This document shows, piece after piece, positions 1-7,447 of a stretch of 16,304 nucleotides of DNA. Source of the DNA: an uncultured bacterium. GTDB lineage: Bacteria > Patescibacteriota > Minisyncoccia > Phycocordibacterales > CAIZLB01. The stretch lies in the NCBI GenBank assembly GCA_937873535.1, contig CALMYA010000018.1, forward strand, positions 1 to 16,304, read 5' to 3'. Within the stretch, counting starts at the first letter, position 1. Each line of letters starts with the position of its first letter. Position numbers and translations under genes: made by a program. Under the pieces are notes generated by a model, which did not search any database, was not told the DNA's origin, and saw only the letters and a program-made list of their open reading frames with translations.

Positions 1-1
1 G

Positions 2-67
2 GTTGAAAACTCTTGCGATGTCAACCTTGCGATCGAAAGCATTATCGATGAAATCGCAGAGAATTAG
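2..67 (+). CDS. 3' end of an unidentified gene (partial)
   Basis: An open frame enters from the left edge and ends at a TAG, giving 21 residues that finish in DEIAEN. The tail is acidic and probably helical. Too little is present to name the protein. It runs towards the minus-strand LapA-like gene, so the two genes are convergent with only 9 bases between their stops. Confidence 0.5.
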   Translation, partial: VENSCDVNLAIESIIDEIAEN

Positions 68-76
68 GGAAAAGAA

Positions 77-346
77 TTAGTTGATGTTGTCCAGAGGTTT
101 TCGCTTCTGGTCAATATCTCTTGATTTCCTTAATTCTGAAAGTGTAAATGAATTTTTCATAACTTCTGGCAACGACAGCAGAATACTTACGGCTATTCCT
201 GTAATACCTGCCAGAGTGATTAGCACCGCTAACGATGACGTTATTTGCCAGGTCAGAAAGGTCACCGTGACGGGGAAGATGTTTTGCATCGCGAATATGA
301 CCGACAATGCTCCTATGATAAGCCCTGATATTAGTGGTAGCAGCAT
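77..346 (-). CDS. LapA-domain (DUF1049-like) small membrane protein
   Basis: The protein has 89 residues and two hydrophobic segments, about residues 4-22 and 35-58, followed by a charged, Lys/Arg-rich tail. The segment FAMQNIFPVTVTFL near residue 18 matches the typical LapA pattern of an MQN/LQN motif followed by PV-V-FL. In the family such proteins are inner-membrane proteins; in Enterobacteria LapA works with LapB in lipopolysaccharide control. CPR bacteria generally lack lipopolysaccharide, so only the fold and not that role should be carried over. The ATG at 346 begins directly before the first membrane helix. The gene is divergent from the 54-residue membrane protein starting at 484. 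No clear ribosome binding site is visible. Confidence 0.7.
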   Translation of the reverse strand: MLLPLISGLIIGALSVIFAMQNIFPVTVTFLTWQITSSLAVLITLAGITGIAVSILLSLPEVMKNSFTLSELRKSRDIDQKRKPLDNIN

Positions 347-460
347 GGATATTTTTTTATTGATTAGTACATGTATTAAGACGGCCGGCCGACATTCCTC
401 TTACTGAAGCGACTATATATTGCGGCCTGAATAGGCTGGCCAGTGCCGGCATATTTGGGC

Positions 461-466
461 TATAAT
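461..466 (+). promoter_or_regulatory. -10 element TATAAT for the 54-aa membrane protein
   Basis: A consensus TATAAT lies 17 bases before the ATG at 484, so the transcript would carry a leader of only about 10 bases with no Shine-Dalgarno sequence. No good -35 hexamer is visible at 17 +/- 1 bases. Confidence 0.5.
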
Positions 467-483
467 ATGCGCACATAGTTTTT

Positions 484-648
484 ATGAATTCCAAATCTCT
501 TATATGGATATGCATGGCGGTAGGTTCTGCAATCGGCGGCTACATTCCTACATTATGGGGAGATAACATGTTTTCGGTTGCTTCAGTTTTGCTTACAGCC
601 GCAGGCGGTTTTGCCGGCATATGGCTAGGCTTTCATTTTCGCGATTAG
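484..648 (+). CDS. Small conserved-type two-helix membrane protein (54 aa)
   Basis: A 54-codon frame starts at ATG 484 and ends with TAG at 646-648. It begins MNSKSLIWICMAVGSAIGGY and has two hydrophobic segments, about residues 6-24 and 31-50, with Gly-rich packing motifs (GSAIGGY and GGFAGIWLG). A Trp-Gly-Asp-Asn turn separates the helices and the protein ends in HFRD. Tiny proteins of this plan, with IGGYIP-LWG followed by GG--GIW, recur in Parcubacteria-type genomes as hypothetical proteins; that is recollection, not a search. The consensus -10 placed just upstream supports expression. Function is unknown. Confidence 0.7.
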   Translation: MNSKSLIWICMAVGSAIGGYIPTLWGDNMFSVASVLLTAAGGFAGIWLGFHFRD

Positions 649-666
649 TTGGCTTTGAGGAATATC

Positions 667-675
667 TGTTATAAT
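667..675 (+). promoter_or_regulatory. Extended -10 promoter TGTTATAAT
   Basis: A perfect TGnTATAAT extended -10 lies about 30 bases before the ATG at 705. A second hexamer, TATAAC at 690-695, is 9 bases from the same ATG and would give an almost leaderless transcript. The weak TTGGCT at 649-654, with a 15-base spacer, is the only -35 candidate. Confidence 0.5.
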
Positions 676-704
676 TCAGGCTATAAGCATATAACTATAA
701 AATC

Positions 705-1139
705 ATGGAAAATCATCAAACACCTCACCCAGAGCAGGCAGATCAGGCAGATAACGTAGAGCATACAGGTCACGCAACTCACCAAGAACACCATGCTCAC
801 AATGCTTCCCTCCAAAAAACTGTAAACGGTAAAGGAAACGGTAGGCAGATACTGATGGGTATTTTGGCTTACTTAAGCGTCTTCATTGTCATACCATACG
901 CTTTTGCCAAAAATGATCCGTTCGTAAAATTTCATATCAAGCAGGGTCTTGTACTAATTTCTATCAATGTCATTATTTGGGCTCTCAATAATATTTTTTG
1001 GGAACTTCGCCCGCTCATCGGGTTGCTGAATATTTTGGTGTTTATACTGGTTATAATCGGTATTATTAATGTAGCGAAGAAAAAACAGAAAGAACTTCCT
1101 CTAGTCGGTTCGTTCGCCAAGTATTTCAACAATATATAA
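705..1139 (+). CDS. DUF4870-like membrane protein with His-rich N-terminus
   Basis: The protein has 144 residues. Residues 1-35 are polar and rich in His, Gln and Glu (for example HTGHATHQEHHAH near residues 20-32), followed by a Lys/Gly linker. Three hydrophobic segments follow at about residues 47-67, 79-96 and 101-123, and the protein ends with a basic stretch and LPLVGSFAKYFNNI. The segment KNDPFVKFHIKQGLVL between helices 1 and 2 is the hallmark of the DUF4870/Tic20-like group, where a helix is preceded by F-(K/R)-H--QG. The function of that family is not established. The His cluster might bind a metal, but this is only inference. The stop lies 9 bases before the uppP start, so the two are probably transcribed together. 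Confidence 0.65.
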   Translation: MENHQTPHPEQADQADNVEHTGHATHQEHHAHNASLQKTVNGKGNGRQILMGILAYLSVFIVIPYAFAKNDPFVKFHIKQGLVLISINVIIWALNNIFWELRPLIGLLNILVFILVIIGIINVAKKKQKELPLVGSFAKYFNNI

Positions 1140-1148
1140 ATACGCAAT

Positions 1149-2003
1149 ATGACACTGTTAAACAGCCTGATATTCGGCATTATTGAAGGAATAACAGAAT
1201 TTTTGCCGATATCCTCAACGGGGCATCTTATCCTGGCCGGTCAACTTCTAAATGTCGGCAACTCTGAATTCGTAAAAAGTTTTGAAATCATTATTCAGCT
1301 CGGAGCGATATTGGCAGTCGTTGTTCTTTACAGAAAACAGCTGTTTAATATTTCCGTTTTAAAAAAGGTCGCCGTCGCTTTTATTCCTACTGGCATAATT
1401 GGATTGGCGTTGTATAAGCTGGTAAAAACGTATCTTCTAGGTAATCAAGCGGTGGTATTATGGGCCATGCTTCTTGGAGGCATCGCACTTATTGTATTCG
1501 AGCTTTGGTATAAAAGGCCGGCGAAAAATGCAAATGACAGCATAAACTTAAGTGCAAATGGCGGCGCGAATGTCAGTGCAAACGCCGGTATCGATGCCAA
1601 AGATGAAATTGTGAATGATGGGATAGCCGCAATTTCATATAAACAGTCATTTATTGTCGGTTTATGCCAATCTGTAGCTATCATTCCGGGTGTGTCGCGT
1701 TCGGCGGCCACAATAGTGGGTGGCTTGGCGCTTGGTCTTTCAAGAAAAACAATTGTTGAATTTTCATTTCTGCTGGCAGTGCCAGTTATGCTTGCCGCAA
1801 GCGGTCTCGACATAATCAAAAACCCAGACGTTTTTGCCGCCGGCAATTTTATGCCGCTGGTGGTCGGCTTTATTGTCTCATTCATAGTGGCCGCGCTCAG
1901 CATCAAGTTCCTACTTGGCTTCATAAAAAAATACGATTTCATCCCTTTCGGCATATACCGCATTGCGGCGGCTATTGTATTTTGGCTGGTGATATTCGGG
2001 TAG
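1149..2003 (+). CDS. uppP: Undecaprenyl-diphosphatase UppP (BacA)
   Basis: UppP dephosphorylates undecaprenyl diphosphate to recycle the lipid carrier used in peptidoglycan and surface-polymer synthesis; it is a polytopic membrane enzyme. The protein has 284 residues. The first signature, E13-G-I-T-E17-F-L-P-I-S-S-T-G-H26, carries the ExxxE pair and the conserved His. The second signature, P180-G-V-S-R184-S, carries the catalytic Arg. Both match the E. coli enzyme. Residues about 125-160 form an unusual Ala/Asn/Gly-rich insertion (SANGGANVSANAG) in the loop before the second signature, where most homologues have a shorter link. A TATAAA at 1135-1140 is 8 bases before the ATG and could drive a leaderless transcript, although co-transcription with the gene at 705 is also possible. 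Confidence 0.95.
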   Translation: MTLLNSLIFGIIEGITEFLPISSTGHLILAGQLLNVGNSEFVKSFEIIIQLGAILAVVVLYRKQLFNISVLKKVAVAFIPTGIIGLALYKLVKTYLLGNQAVVLWAMLLGGIALIVFELWYKRPAKNANDSINLSANGGANVSANAGIDAKDEIVNDGIAAISYKQSFIVGLCQSVAIIPGVSRSAATIVGGLALGLSRKTIVEFSFLLAVPVMLAASGLDIIKNPDVFAAGNFMPLVVGFIVSFIVAALSIKFLLGFIKKYDFIPFGIYRIAAAIVFWLVIFG

Positions 2004-2051
2004 TATGCTGCCAATATACATATATATAGTCATATAAAAGGGATAACGCTG

Positions 2052-2080
2052 TTGTGTGGTGGAAGTCTACGGGTTAGAAT
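2052..2080 (+). promoter_or_regulatory. Promoter: TTGTGT - 17 bp - TAGAAT
   Basis: TTGTGT at 2052-2057 and TAGAAT at 2075-2080 are separated by 17 bases. This predicts a start near 2087 and a leader of about 39 bases for the gene at 2126, and probably for the giant gene behind it. A second possibility is TTGACG at 2093-2098 with TTTAAT at 2115-2120, which would begin transcription at the ATG. Confidence 0.5.
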
Positions 2081-2125
2081 ATAAGGGCAAAATTGACGCG
2101 CTTAAAAACATTCCTTTAATACAAA

Positions 2126-2425
2126 ATGAAATACGACATTCCAACGTTTGTAGATAGTTTGATAGAAGCTAAAGGGCTCTCATATTTAGATGAAAGTGTT
2201 CTTGCTGAAATGAAAAATGACCTCACCACTCGCATTGAAAACCGCATCCATGCAATTATTGCATCGAACATACCCGAAAGTGTGCATGCTGAATTTGAAA
2301 AACTCGTAGCCTCAAAGGCTTCAGACGAAGAGGTTCAGAAGTTCTGCCTCGAAAAAGTGCCTAACCTTCAGAGCTTGGTTGCCGCAGACATGGCCGAATT
2401 TCAAAGCGTCTATCTAGGTAAATAA
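2126..2425 (+). CDS. DUF5663-like small protein
   Basis: The protein has 99 residues, is soluble by composition and is predicted to be all-helical. It contains the pattern FVDSLIEAKGL near the start, then LAEMKNDLTTRIENRIHAII, then EFEKLVASKASDEEVQKFC, and a final PNLQSLVAADMAEFQ segment. This order matches what I recall of DUF5663, a small family frequent in CPR genomes and of unknown function. The assignment is by pattern memory only. Its stop lies 8 bases before the start of the 1661-residue protein, so the two almost certainly share a transcript and possibly a process. Confidence 0.6.
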   Translation: MKYDIPTFVDSLIEAKGLSYLDESVLAEMKNDLTTRIENRIHAIIASNIPESVHAEFEKLVASKASDEEVQKFCLEKVPNLQSLVAADMAEFQSVYLGK

Positions 2426-2433
2426 TACGATAC

Positions 2434-5400
2434 ATGAAAGAAAGACATCACCGCACGCATCATAAACCAGAGCTGGAAGCTGCTTCGGCAGAAGCATTGT
2501 CTGAAGCTTTTTCTTTGGAAGAGATAAAGGCAGCCATACAAAAATATAAAGACCGTATAAACGAGCTTGAAGACGCAAAGCGCGACGGCACGCTTTCTTC
2601 GCACTATCGTTACAGCACCGACTACATGCAGCTCGCGAACGACGAGGTTGTGGCATTGGAAGAGAAAATAAGGGAATTGGAACGCGGCATTAAATCAAAA
2701 GAAAAAGAGGAAGAAGACGCCGAGGCCGTAAGCGCTTTTCAGGATGAAATAGAAAAGAGAAAGGCGCGCATAAACGAGCTGGAAAAGGCAAAGGGTAAGG
2801 GTACGCTTTCCACCCACTATAAATATTCGAAAGACTACATGCAGCTCGCGAACGACGAGGTTGTTCAGCTTGAAGCTGAAATACATGATCTTGAGAACCG
2901 GATACGTAAAATTAAAGGTTTAGATATAGAAGACGCAGATGGTGGCGGAGGAGACGACGAATCGAAAAAGGACGCAAAAAAAGGTTCTGCAGATTCAGTT
3001 GAAGACAAAGAACACGGCCCTGAAACTCTTGCCGAGATGCTTGCAAGGTTGGCCAGGGAAAAAGAGGAAGAAGAAAAGCTCGGCCCAGTGCTTGGCCCTG
3101 AGCCGAAGCCAAAAGACGACGATGAAGAGCTTGGCCCAATTCTTGGCCCAGAACCTAAACCTGTGGATGATGAGGAAGCACCTAAACCGAAAGGTCCGAA
3201 GAAGCTCGGTATCGTAAAGACCGACCTCGTCGAAAAGCGCAGCCGTGAAGAAGCGGCTGAGCGTATGAATCGAAATAAAAGCGAGCTTCGCGGCGTCAGC
3301 GGATTCTTTAAGAAAATCTGGACGCACAACTGGATGTCTGAATACTATCGTACGAAAGAAATGCAAAAGGTTCGAGACAAGCTTAATGAGGTAGGTAGCG
3401 TATTAGGCGAAGCCGATACTGCTGCCGAGGGTGATAAGCATATTAAGAATGCAATATTGCAGAGGTTTCTTCACGAGACGCCTGACCTTGTTCACGAAGC
3501 AGCCGGAGAATGGAAAGACAATATTGATGCAGTGAGCGCCGAACAAAGAACTGCTGCTGAAAATGCAATAAAGTTGGCAGTCATCGGTTATGCGTCGAAT
3601 CCTAATGTTGAACTAGCAGAAGGAAACCTTACTGAAGCTATAAATCGTGTATATGCGAATTTGTTCGCTGCTTCAGCAGACGGCAAAGGTTTCGAACCTT
3701 TGAACATTGCCGACAACATAAAAGAATACGCGCGTGAAATTCGCGGGCAGGTTGAGCACGGAACGGCCCTTGCCGACCTCGATCTTAATTTTGAACTTAC
3801 ATTTGGCAAGGCCGTTACTGGAGCCCGAACTGAAGAAGCATACACCTGGCGCGACCAGATGATAGAAAAGATGGCTAAGTCGCCGATAGGCCGCTTCGTG
3901 AATGAAACTACTATTGCCGGAGCGGTATGCGCCGCCGCTTCTGCTACACAAACACTTTCAAGGTGGTCGCTTCGCGCTACAGTAGGCTGGTTTGGCGGCG
4001 GTCTTCTTGCCGGCGGTGCACTAGCCGGGGTGCGTGAATCTCAGGCCATTAAGCGCGACAGGGCAGAACACGCCAGAGCAACGGCTTCGGGAAGAAAGTT
4101 TAATGAAGCGGAATCTCCGCGACGAAAGGAAATAAACGAGACAACATATTCGATGCTTTCGACGCGACATGCAATAGATAATATTCGAGATATGAATAAA
4201 GCCGGTGAAGGCGCTGAAGGTCTTACCGAAGAGCAGGTTGTAGACATGATAAGTTTTGTTGCGAGCATCGATGCCCGCGTAGAAATTTCAGATATAAAGA
4301 AAATAGATCTTTTGTCATACACCAACGAACGCGAGTTTGAGGCGGAACGAACAGAGCTCGACATAGAGAGAGCGGTGGCCAAGGCTAAAGCCCGAGAAGC
4401 TTACACCAGCCTCGGTTTAGAAGAAAAATTTGGTTCGTTTGATGCCTTTCTATCATGTCAGACTGCTGCAGCGGTAAGAATTTTGTACGAAGGCACTTCG
4501 GCAGCTGAAGGCGCAGAACCTGGAGCCGATAATGTCTTAAACGAAGGCATTAATGCGCGTGACGCGGCATTTGAATCACTTCGAAAACGCAGAGTGAAGG
4601 GAGCATTTGTTAAAGGAATGGCCGTTGCGAGCGTTGCCGGTCTTATTTTCCACGAAGCAGTTCATGGTGTGCAGCATGTTACTGGTTATGGTGGTTCAGG
4701 TAATGCCCAAGTTCGTGGCCATCCTGTAGCGCATTCATCAGGAATTGTACTTACAGGAAGCGGTTCCGGCTCCGGCATGCTTACGTCTGGAGGAACAGGT
4801 TCTGGTGCAGAAATTGCAGGTTCAACCGGCGGCCCTGGGGTAGCCGGCGGTGGTGGGTCATACGCTCAAACGAAAATAAACGGCTTATTAGATTACGGGC
4901 CTCAGACGCCAGTTGAAACAGTTGCAGTTTCAGGCCCAGAGGCGACAAGCACAATTATAGTAGGCGGCGTTCCGCACGAAATAACCTCTACAGTTCAGAG
5001 TGTATTGAATGTACCTGAAGGTTTCCATGTAGTTCCGGGCAATAGCCCAGATTCATACAACATTTATGCCGGTGGTCACTATGATGCAAACGGTCTTTTG
5101 GTTGATGGCAAAGTTGTGGCGACAGGCATTGAAATTGATCGCGGAACAGTTGCGCACCCAGGCACATGGACCCTTAAACCAGACTCAATCCAAAAGCTCG
5201 ACGCAGCAGGTATTAAAGTCGGCACACATGTTGAAGATATTACTTCCGCTGAAAATTACTCTACAACGCAAGTTAAAGAACTTTCGGCAGAAGAGTACAC
5301 GGCCGCACACGACAATGAATTTAACCGTATTCACCGCTTGGGCTGGGCAGACAATGCTACAAAGAAGCCAGACTTGAACGAACTTCGTTTGCGAGACCCA

Positions 5401-7419
5401 GAACTCGGCGCCGACGGCAAAATTCATATATCAATACAAAACATGAGCCAAAAGGGTTCAATGTTAAACGGTAGGCATATCGACCCGAGAACAATGGTGA
5501 GAGAAGGCAAAATGGAGCTTTGGGTTTCTGCTTCAGAATCTACTCAATTCACGCCTGGCCATTTAGTGTTTGAAAAAGATGGAACGGTAGCAATAGACCC
5601 AGAGAGCCATATAGGAAAGATGTTCCAGTTTGATGATAAAGGTCATGTAATTTCACGCCCGCGCTTTACTGAAGCGGCGGCAATTATGGGAGAGAAAGAG
5701 GGTATTAAAGAAGCAATTGTTTGCGCTACCGACGAAGGTAAAGATATTGCTAAAATAAAAGATACCGTCACAGTTGAAGGCGTAAGAGAATTGCTTAGAG
5801 CAAAAGTTGTAACCGACTTAGTTTACACTCAGCCTGAACCTGAAATTGTGCCGGTTCCTGACGTGCCTGATCCAGACGTTATCGTAAAACCTATACTTGA
5901 AAAGCAGTTTGTGCCTGAGCCTGAAGGCCATGATTGGCCAATTCCAATACCGTTCTTCGTGCCTAGAAGCCCGCTTGAGCGCCTTACTAAAGAGCAGGTT
6001 CCACCGGTGGTGTATTACAACTTAAGGGCCAGCAAGGAAAGAATTAAAGAATGGGAAAGCAAGTTCTCTGACTCTCTCAGAAATAATCCGAAAGCAAAAC
6101 TAAATCAGACCGCTGAACTTAAAAAATATCTTGAAAGACAAGAAAAAGATGGAAGTCTCGGAAAGGAATATGTAAAAGAAATTGACGATAGAATTGCAGA
6201 CGGCAATTTGCAGAGCATTATTACTCCGAAGACAAAAATGATCGTGTGCATGCCGGTGCATGGTCCTTCAGAATCTGAAAATATTTATCACACTCTTTCT
6301 TTGTATGCGGCACAGAAAGATAAAGGAACGTTAGAAGAAACTGCAGTGCTTCTGAATATTAACTGGAGAGAGCACGAAAAAGACAGTGAACTTTGCAAAA
6401 AGACTCTTGCCGAGGTTGAGCGTGCTCAGAAAGATTTTCCTGAGCTTCGCCTTGGTTACTTCAAGAAAGAATGGTCTACCGAATTTATCGCACAAAAGAG
6501 CGGCCTTCTTTCAGGTTCTGTACAGAAGCATCTTTTTGATACCGCGCTTCGCATGATAGAAAACAGCGGCACCAAACAAGAAATGTATCTTGCCAGTAAT
6601 GACGCCGATGCCCAGGGTATGTCAGGAGACTATCTCAAGCACCTTCTTGAAGCAGAGAAAGAGAACCCTGAAAAAGACGCATTCTTCGGTAAAATTGAAT
6701 GGGGTTCAGAAGAATTTGTTAAGTACCCTGGTTATCATGCCAGCATGCGAGTCATGCAGTATTTGAACATGATGAAAAGGAATGCGAAAAGCATGAATGA
6801 AAAGAATATTGAGTCTTCAGGAGCAAACTTTACCTGCAAGGCGAGCATGTATGCAGCAGTAGGCGGCTTTGATAGCGGTACTGGTGCCGGAGCTGACGTA
6901 GATCTCGGTCAGCGAATCAGGCATGCACGTCTTGGCTTCAACAACGAAGACACCACCGATGTAGAAAAATTAAAGAGTTATCCTATAGGTTTCGTGAATA
7001 AGGCATGGATAGATACAGACCCTGCACGAGCGCTAGGCGAATATATTTCAGGCAGGCCTCTTGCTAATATGTGGCGTGAATGGAACAAGGGTGGATACAA
7101 GCCTCGAGACACTGTGGCTATTACGAATGGAACCGAGGAAAGTTTAGAGAAGTTTGATGAAATCGCCGGACGAATTCAGGAACAGATTAACGGCTTCCTT
7201 AATAATTGGGGGTACGGTAAAGCTATATATGTTAAGGCGTTGAATCGTATGCTACCGCCTCGAAATGGAAAGGTTCTTTGGGAAAATAACGGCACAGACG
7301 ATAAACCAGATATTGTCTTAACAGCCCTCGGTCGTACATGGCTCAAAAATCAGCTTATACAGTTTCGTGATAAAGACAGAGCGAATATTAAATACGAAGT
7401 CGCAGGCGGGGTAAGATAG
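2434..7419 (+). CDS. Giant membrane-associated protein with C-terminal GT-A (GT2-like) glycosyltransferase domain
   Basis: This 1661-residue protein has clear modules. Residues 27-161 are coiled coil with a 71-residue duplication (copies at 41-73 and 112-144). Residues 165-250 are charged, with two copies of LGP-LGPEPKP at 216-227 and 233-244. Residues 290-490 are helical and charged. Hydrophobic segments lie at about 493-509, 515-533 and 723-739, the last after a cluster of Arg/Lys. Residues 751-809 are a Gly/Ser linker. Residues 817-1130 are mixed and unrecognised. Residues 1133-1180 are Pro-rich. Residues 1266-1661 resemble a GT2 glycosyltransferase: KTKMIVCMPVHG (1266-1277) as the first strand, NDADAQG (1389-1395) as the DxD motif, and SSGANFTCKASMYAAVGGFD (1461-1480) followed by ADVDLGQR (1487-1494) as the acceptor-side motif. 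The usual Glu of the ED-DL motif is Ala1487. A role in cell-surface glycan synthesis is inferred from this domain and from uppP and vanY nearby. Donor and acceptor are unknown. Confidence 0.75.
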   Translation: MKERHHRTHHKPELEAASAEALSEAFSLEEIKAAIQKYKDRINELEDAKRDGTLSSHYRYSTDYMQLANDEVVALEEKIRELERGIKSKEKEEEDAEAVSAFQDEIEKRKARINELEKAKGKGTLSTHYKYSKDYMQLANDEVVQLEAEIHDLENRIRKIKGLDIEDADGGGGDDESKKDAKKGSADSVEDKEHGPETLAEMLARLAREKEEEEKLGPVLGPEPKPKDDDEELGPILGPEPKPVDDEEAPKPKGPKKLGIVKTDLVEKRSREEAAERMNRNKSELRGVSGFFKKIWTHNWMSEYYRTKEMQKVRDKLNEVGSVLGEADTAAEGDKHIKNAILQRFLHETPDLVHEAAGEWKDNIDAVSAEQRTAAENAIKLAVIGYASNPNVELAEGNLTEAINRVYANLFAASADGKGFEPLNIADNIKEYAREIRGQVEHGTALADLDLNFELTFGKAVTGARTEEAYTWRDQMIEKMAKSPIGRFVNETTIAGAVCAAASATQTLSRWSLRATVGWFGGGLLAGGALAGVRESQAIKRDRAEHARATASGRKFNEAESPRRKEINETTYSMLSTRHAIDNIRDMNKAGEGAEGLTEEQVVDMISFVASIDARVEISDIKKIDLLSYTNEREFEAERTELDIERAVAKAKAREAYTSLGLEEKFGSFDAFLSCQTAAAVRILYEGTSAAEGAEPGADNVLNEGINARDAAFESLRKRRVKGAFVKGMAVASVAGLIFHEAVHGVQHVTGYGGSGNAQVRGHPVAHSSGIVLTGSGSGSGMLTSGGTGSGAEIAGSTGGPGVAGGGGSYAQTKINGLLDYGPQTPVETVAVSGPEATSTIIVGGVPHEITSTVQSVLNVPEGFHVVPGNSPDSYNIYAGGHYDANGLLVDGKVVATGIEIDRGTVAHPGTWTLKPDSIQKLDAAGIKVGTHVEDITSAENYSTTQVKELSAEEYTAAHDNEFNRIHRLGWADNATKKPDLNELRLRDPELGADGKIHISIQNMSQKGSMLNGRHIDPRTMVREGKMELWVSASESTQFTPGHLVFEKDGTVAIDPESHIGKMFQFDDKGHVISRPRFTEAAAIMGEKEGIKEAIVCATDEGKDIAKIKDTVTVEGVRELLRAKVVTDLVYTQPEPEIVPVPDVPDPDVIVKPILEKQFVPEPEGHDWPIPIPFFVPRSPLERLTKEQVPPVVYYNLRASKERIKEWESKFSDSLRNNPKAKLNQTAELKKYLERQEKDGSLGKEYVKEIDDRIADGNLQSIITPKTKMIVCMPVHGPSESENIYHTLSLYAAQKDKGTLEETAVLLNINWREHEKDSELCKKTLAEVERAQKDFPELRLGYFKKEWSTEFIAQKSGLLSGSVQKHLFDTALRMIENSGTKQEMYLASNDADAQGMSGDYLKHLLEAEKENPEKDAFFGKIEWGSEEFVKYPGYHASMRVMQYLNMMKRNAKSMNEKNIESSGANFTCKASMYAAVGGFDSGTGAGADVDLGQRIRHARLGFNNEDTTDVEKLKSYPIGFVNKAWIDTDPARALGEYISGRPLANMWREWNKGGYKPRDTVAITNGTEESLEKFDEIAGRIQEQINGFLNNWGYGKAIYVKALNRMLPPRNGKVLWENNGTDDKPDIVLTALGRTWLKNQLIQFRDKDRANIKYEVAGGVR
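2554..2865 (+). repeat. Internal tandem duplication in the giant gene (213-bp offset)
   Basis: Bases 2554-2652 and 2767-2865 encode near-identical 33-residue segments, beginning RINELE and ending MQLANDEVV, exactly 71 codons apart. Within them a 32-base stretch is identical (2620-2651 and 2833-2864), while the flanking codons differ at many third positions. This points to an older duplication with one conserved or recently converted block. Confidence 0.85.
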
Positions 7420-7432
7420 TCCAGCTAGGTCG

Positions 7433-7441
7433 TGGTAGAAT
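7433..7441 (+). promoter_or_regulatory. Extended -10 TGGTAGAAT, leaderless start for vanY
   Basis: A TGnTAGAAT extended -10 ends 6 bases before the ATG at 7448, so transcription should begin at or within the start codon. It lies in the 28-base gap after the giant gene, giving the carboxypeptidase its own promoter. Confidence 0.55.
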
Positions 7442-7447
7442 AAACCC

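Noticed and set aside
81..407. 108-residue open frame opposite the LapA-like gene
   Set aside because: The minus-strand protein has a recognisable LapA pattern and two clean membrane helices; the plus-strand frame has neither.
1445..2014. 189-residue open frame antisense to uppP
   Set aside because: It mirrors the codon pattern of uppP, has no start signals, and shows Ala/Thr/Ser-rich composition typical of antisense shadows.
3370..3380. GGTTCGAGAC, a tRNA T-loop-like string
   Set aside because: It lies inside the giant coding frame and has no paired stems or other tRNA arms around it.
4660..4674. H740-E-A-V-H744, an HExxH zinc-protease motif in the giant protein
   Set aside because: It sits at the edge of a hydrophobic segment next to a Gly/Ser linker with no surrounding peptidase fold or third ligand; short HExxH matches are common by chance.
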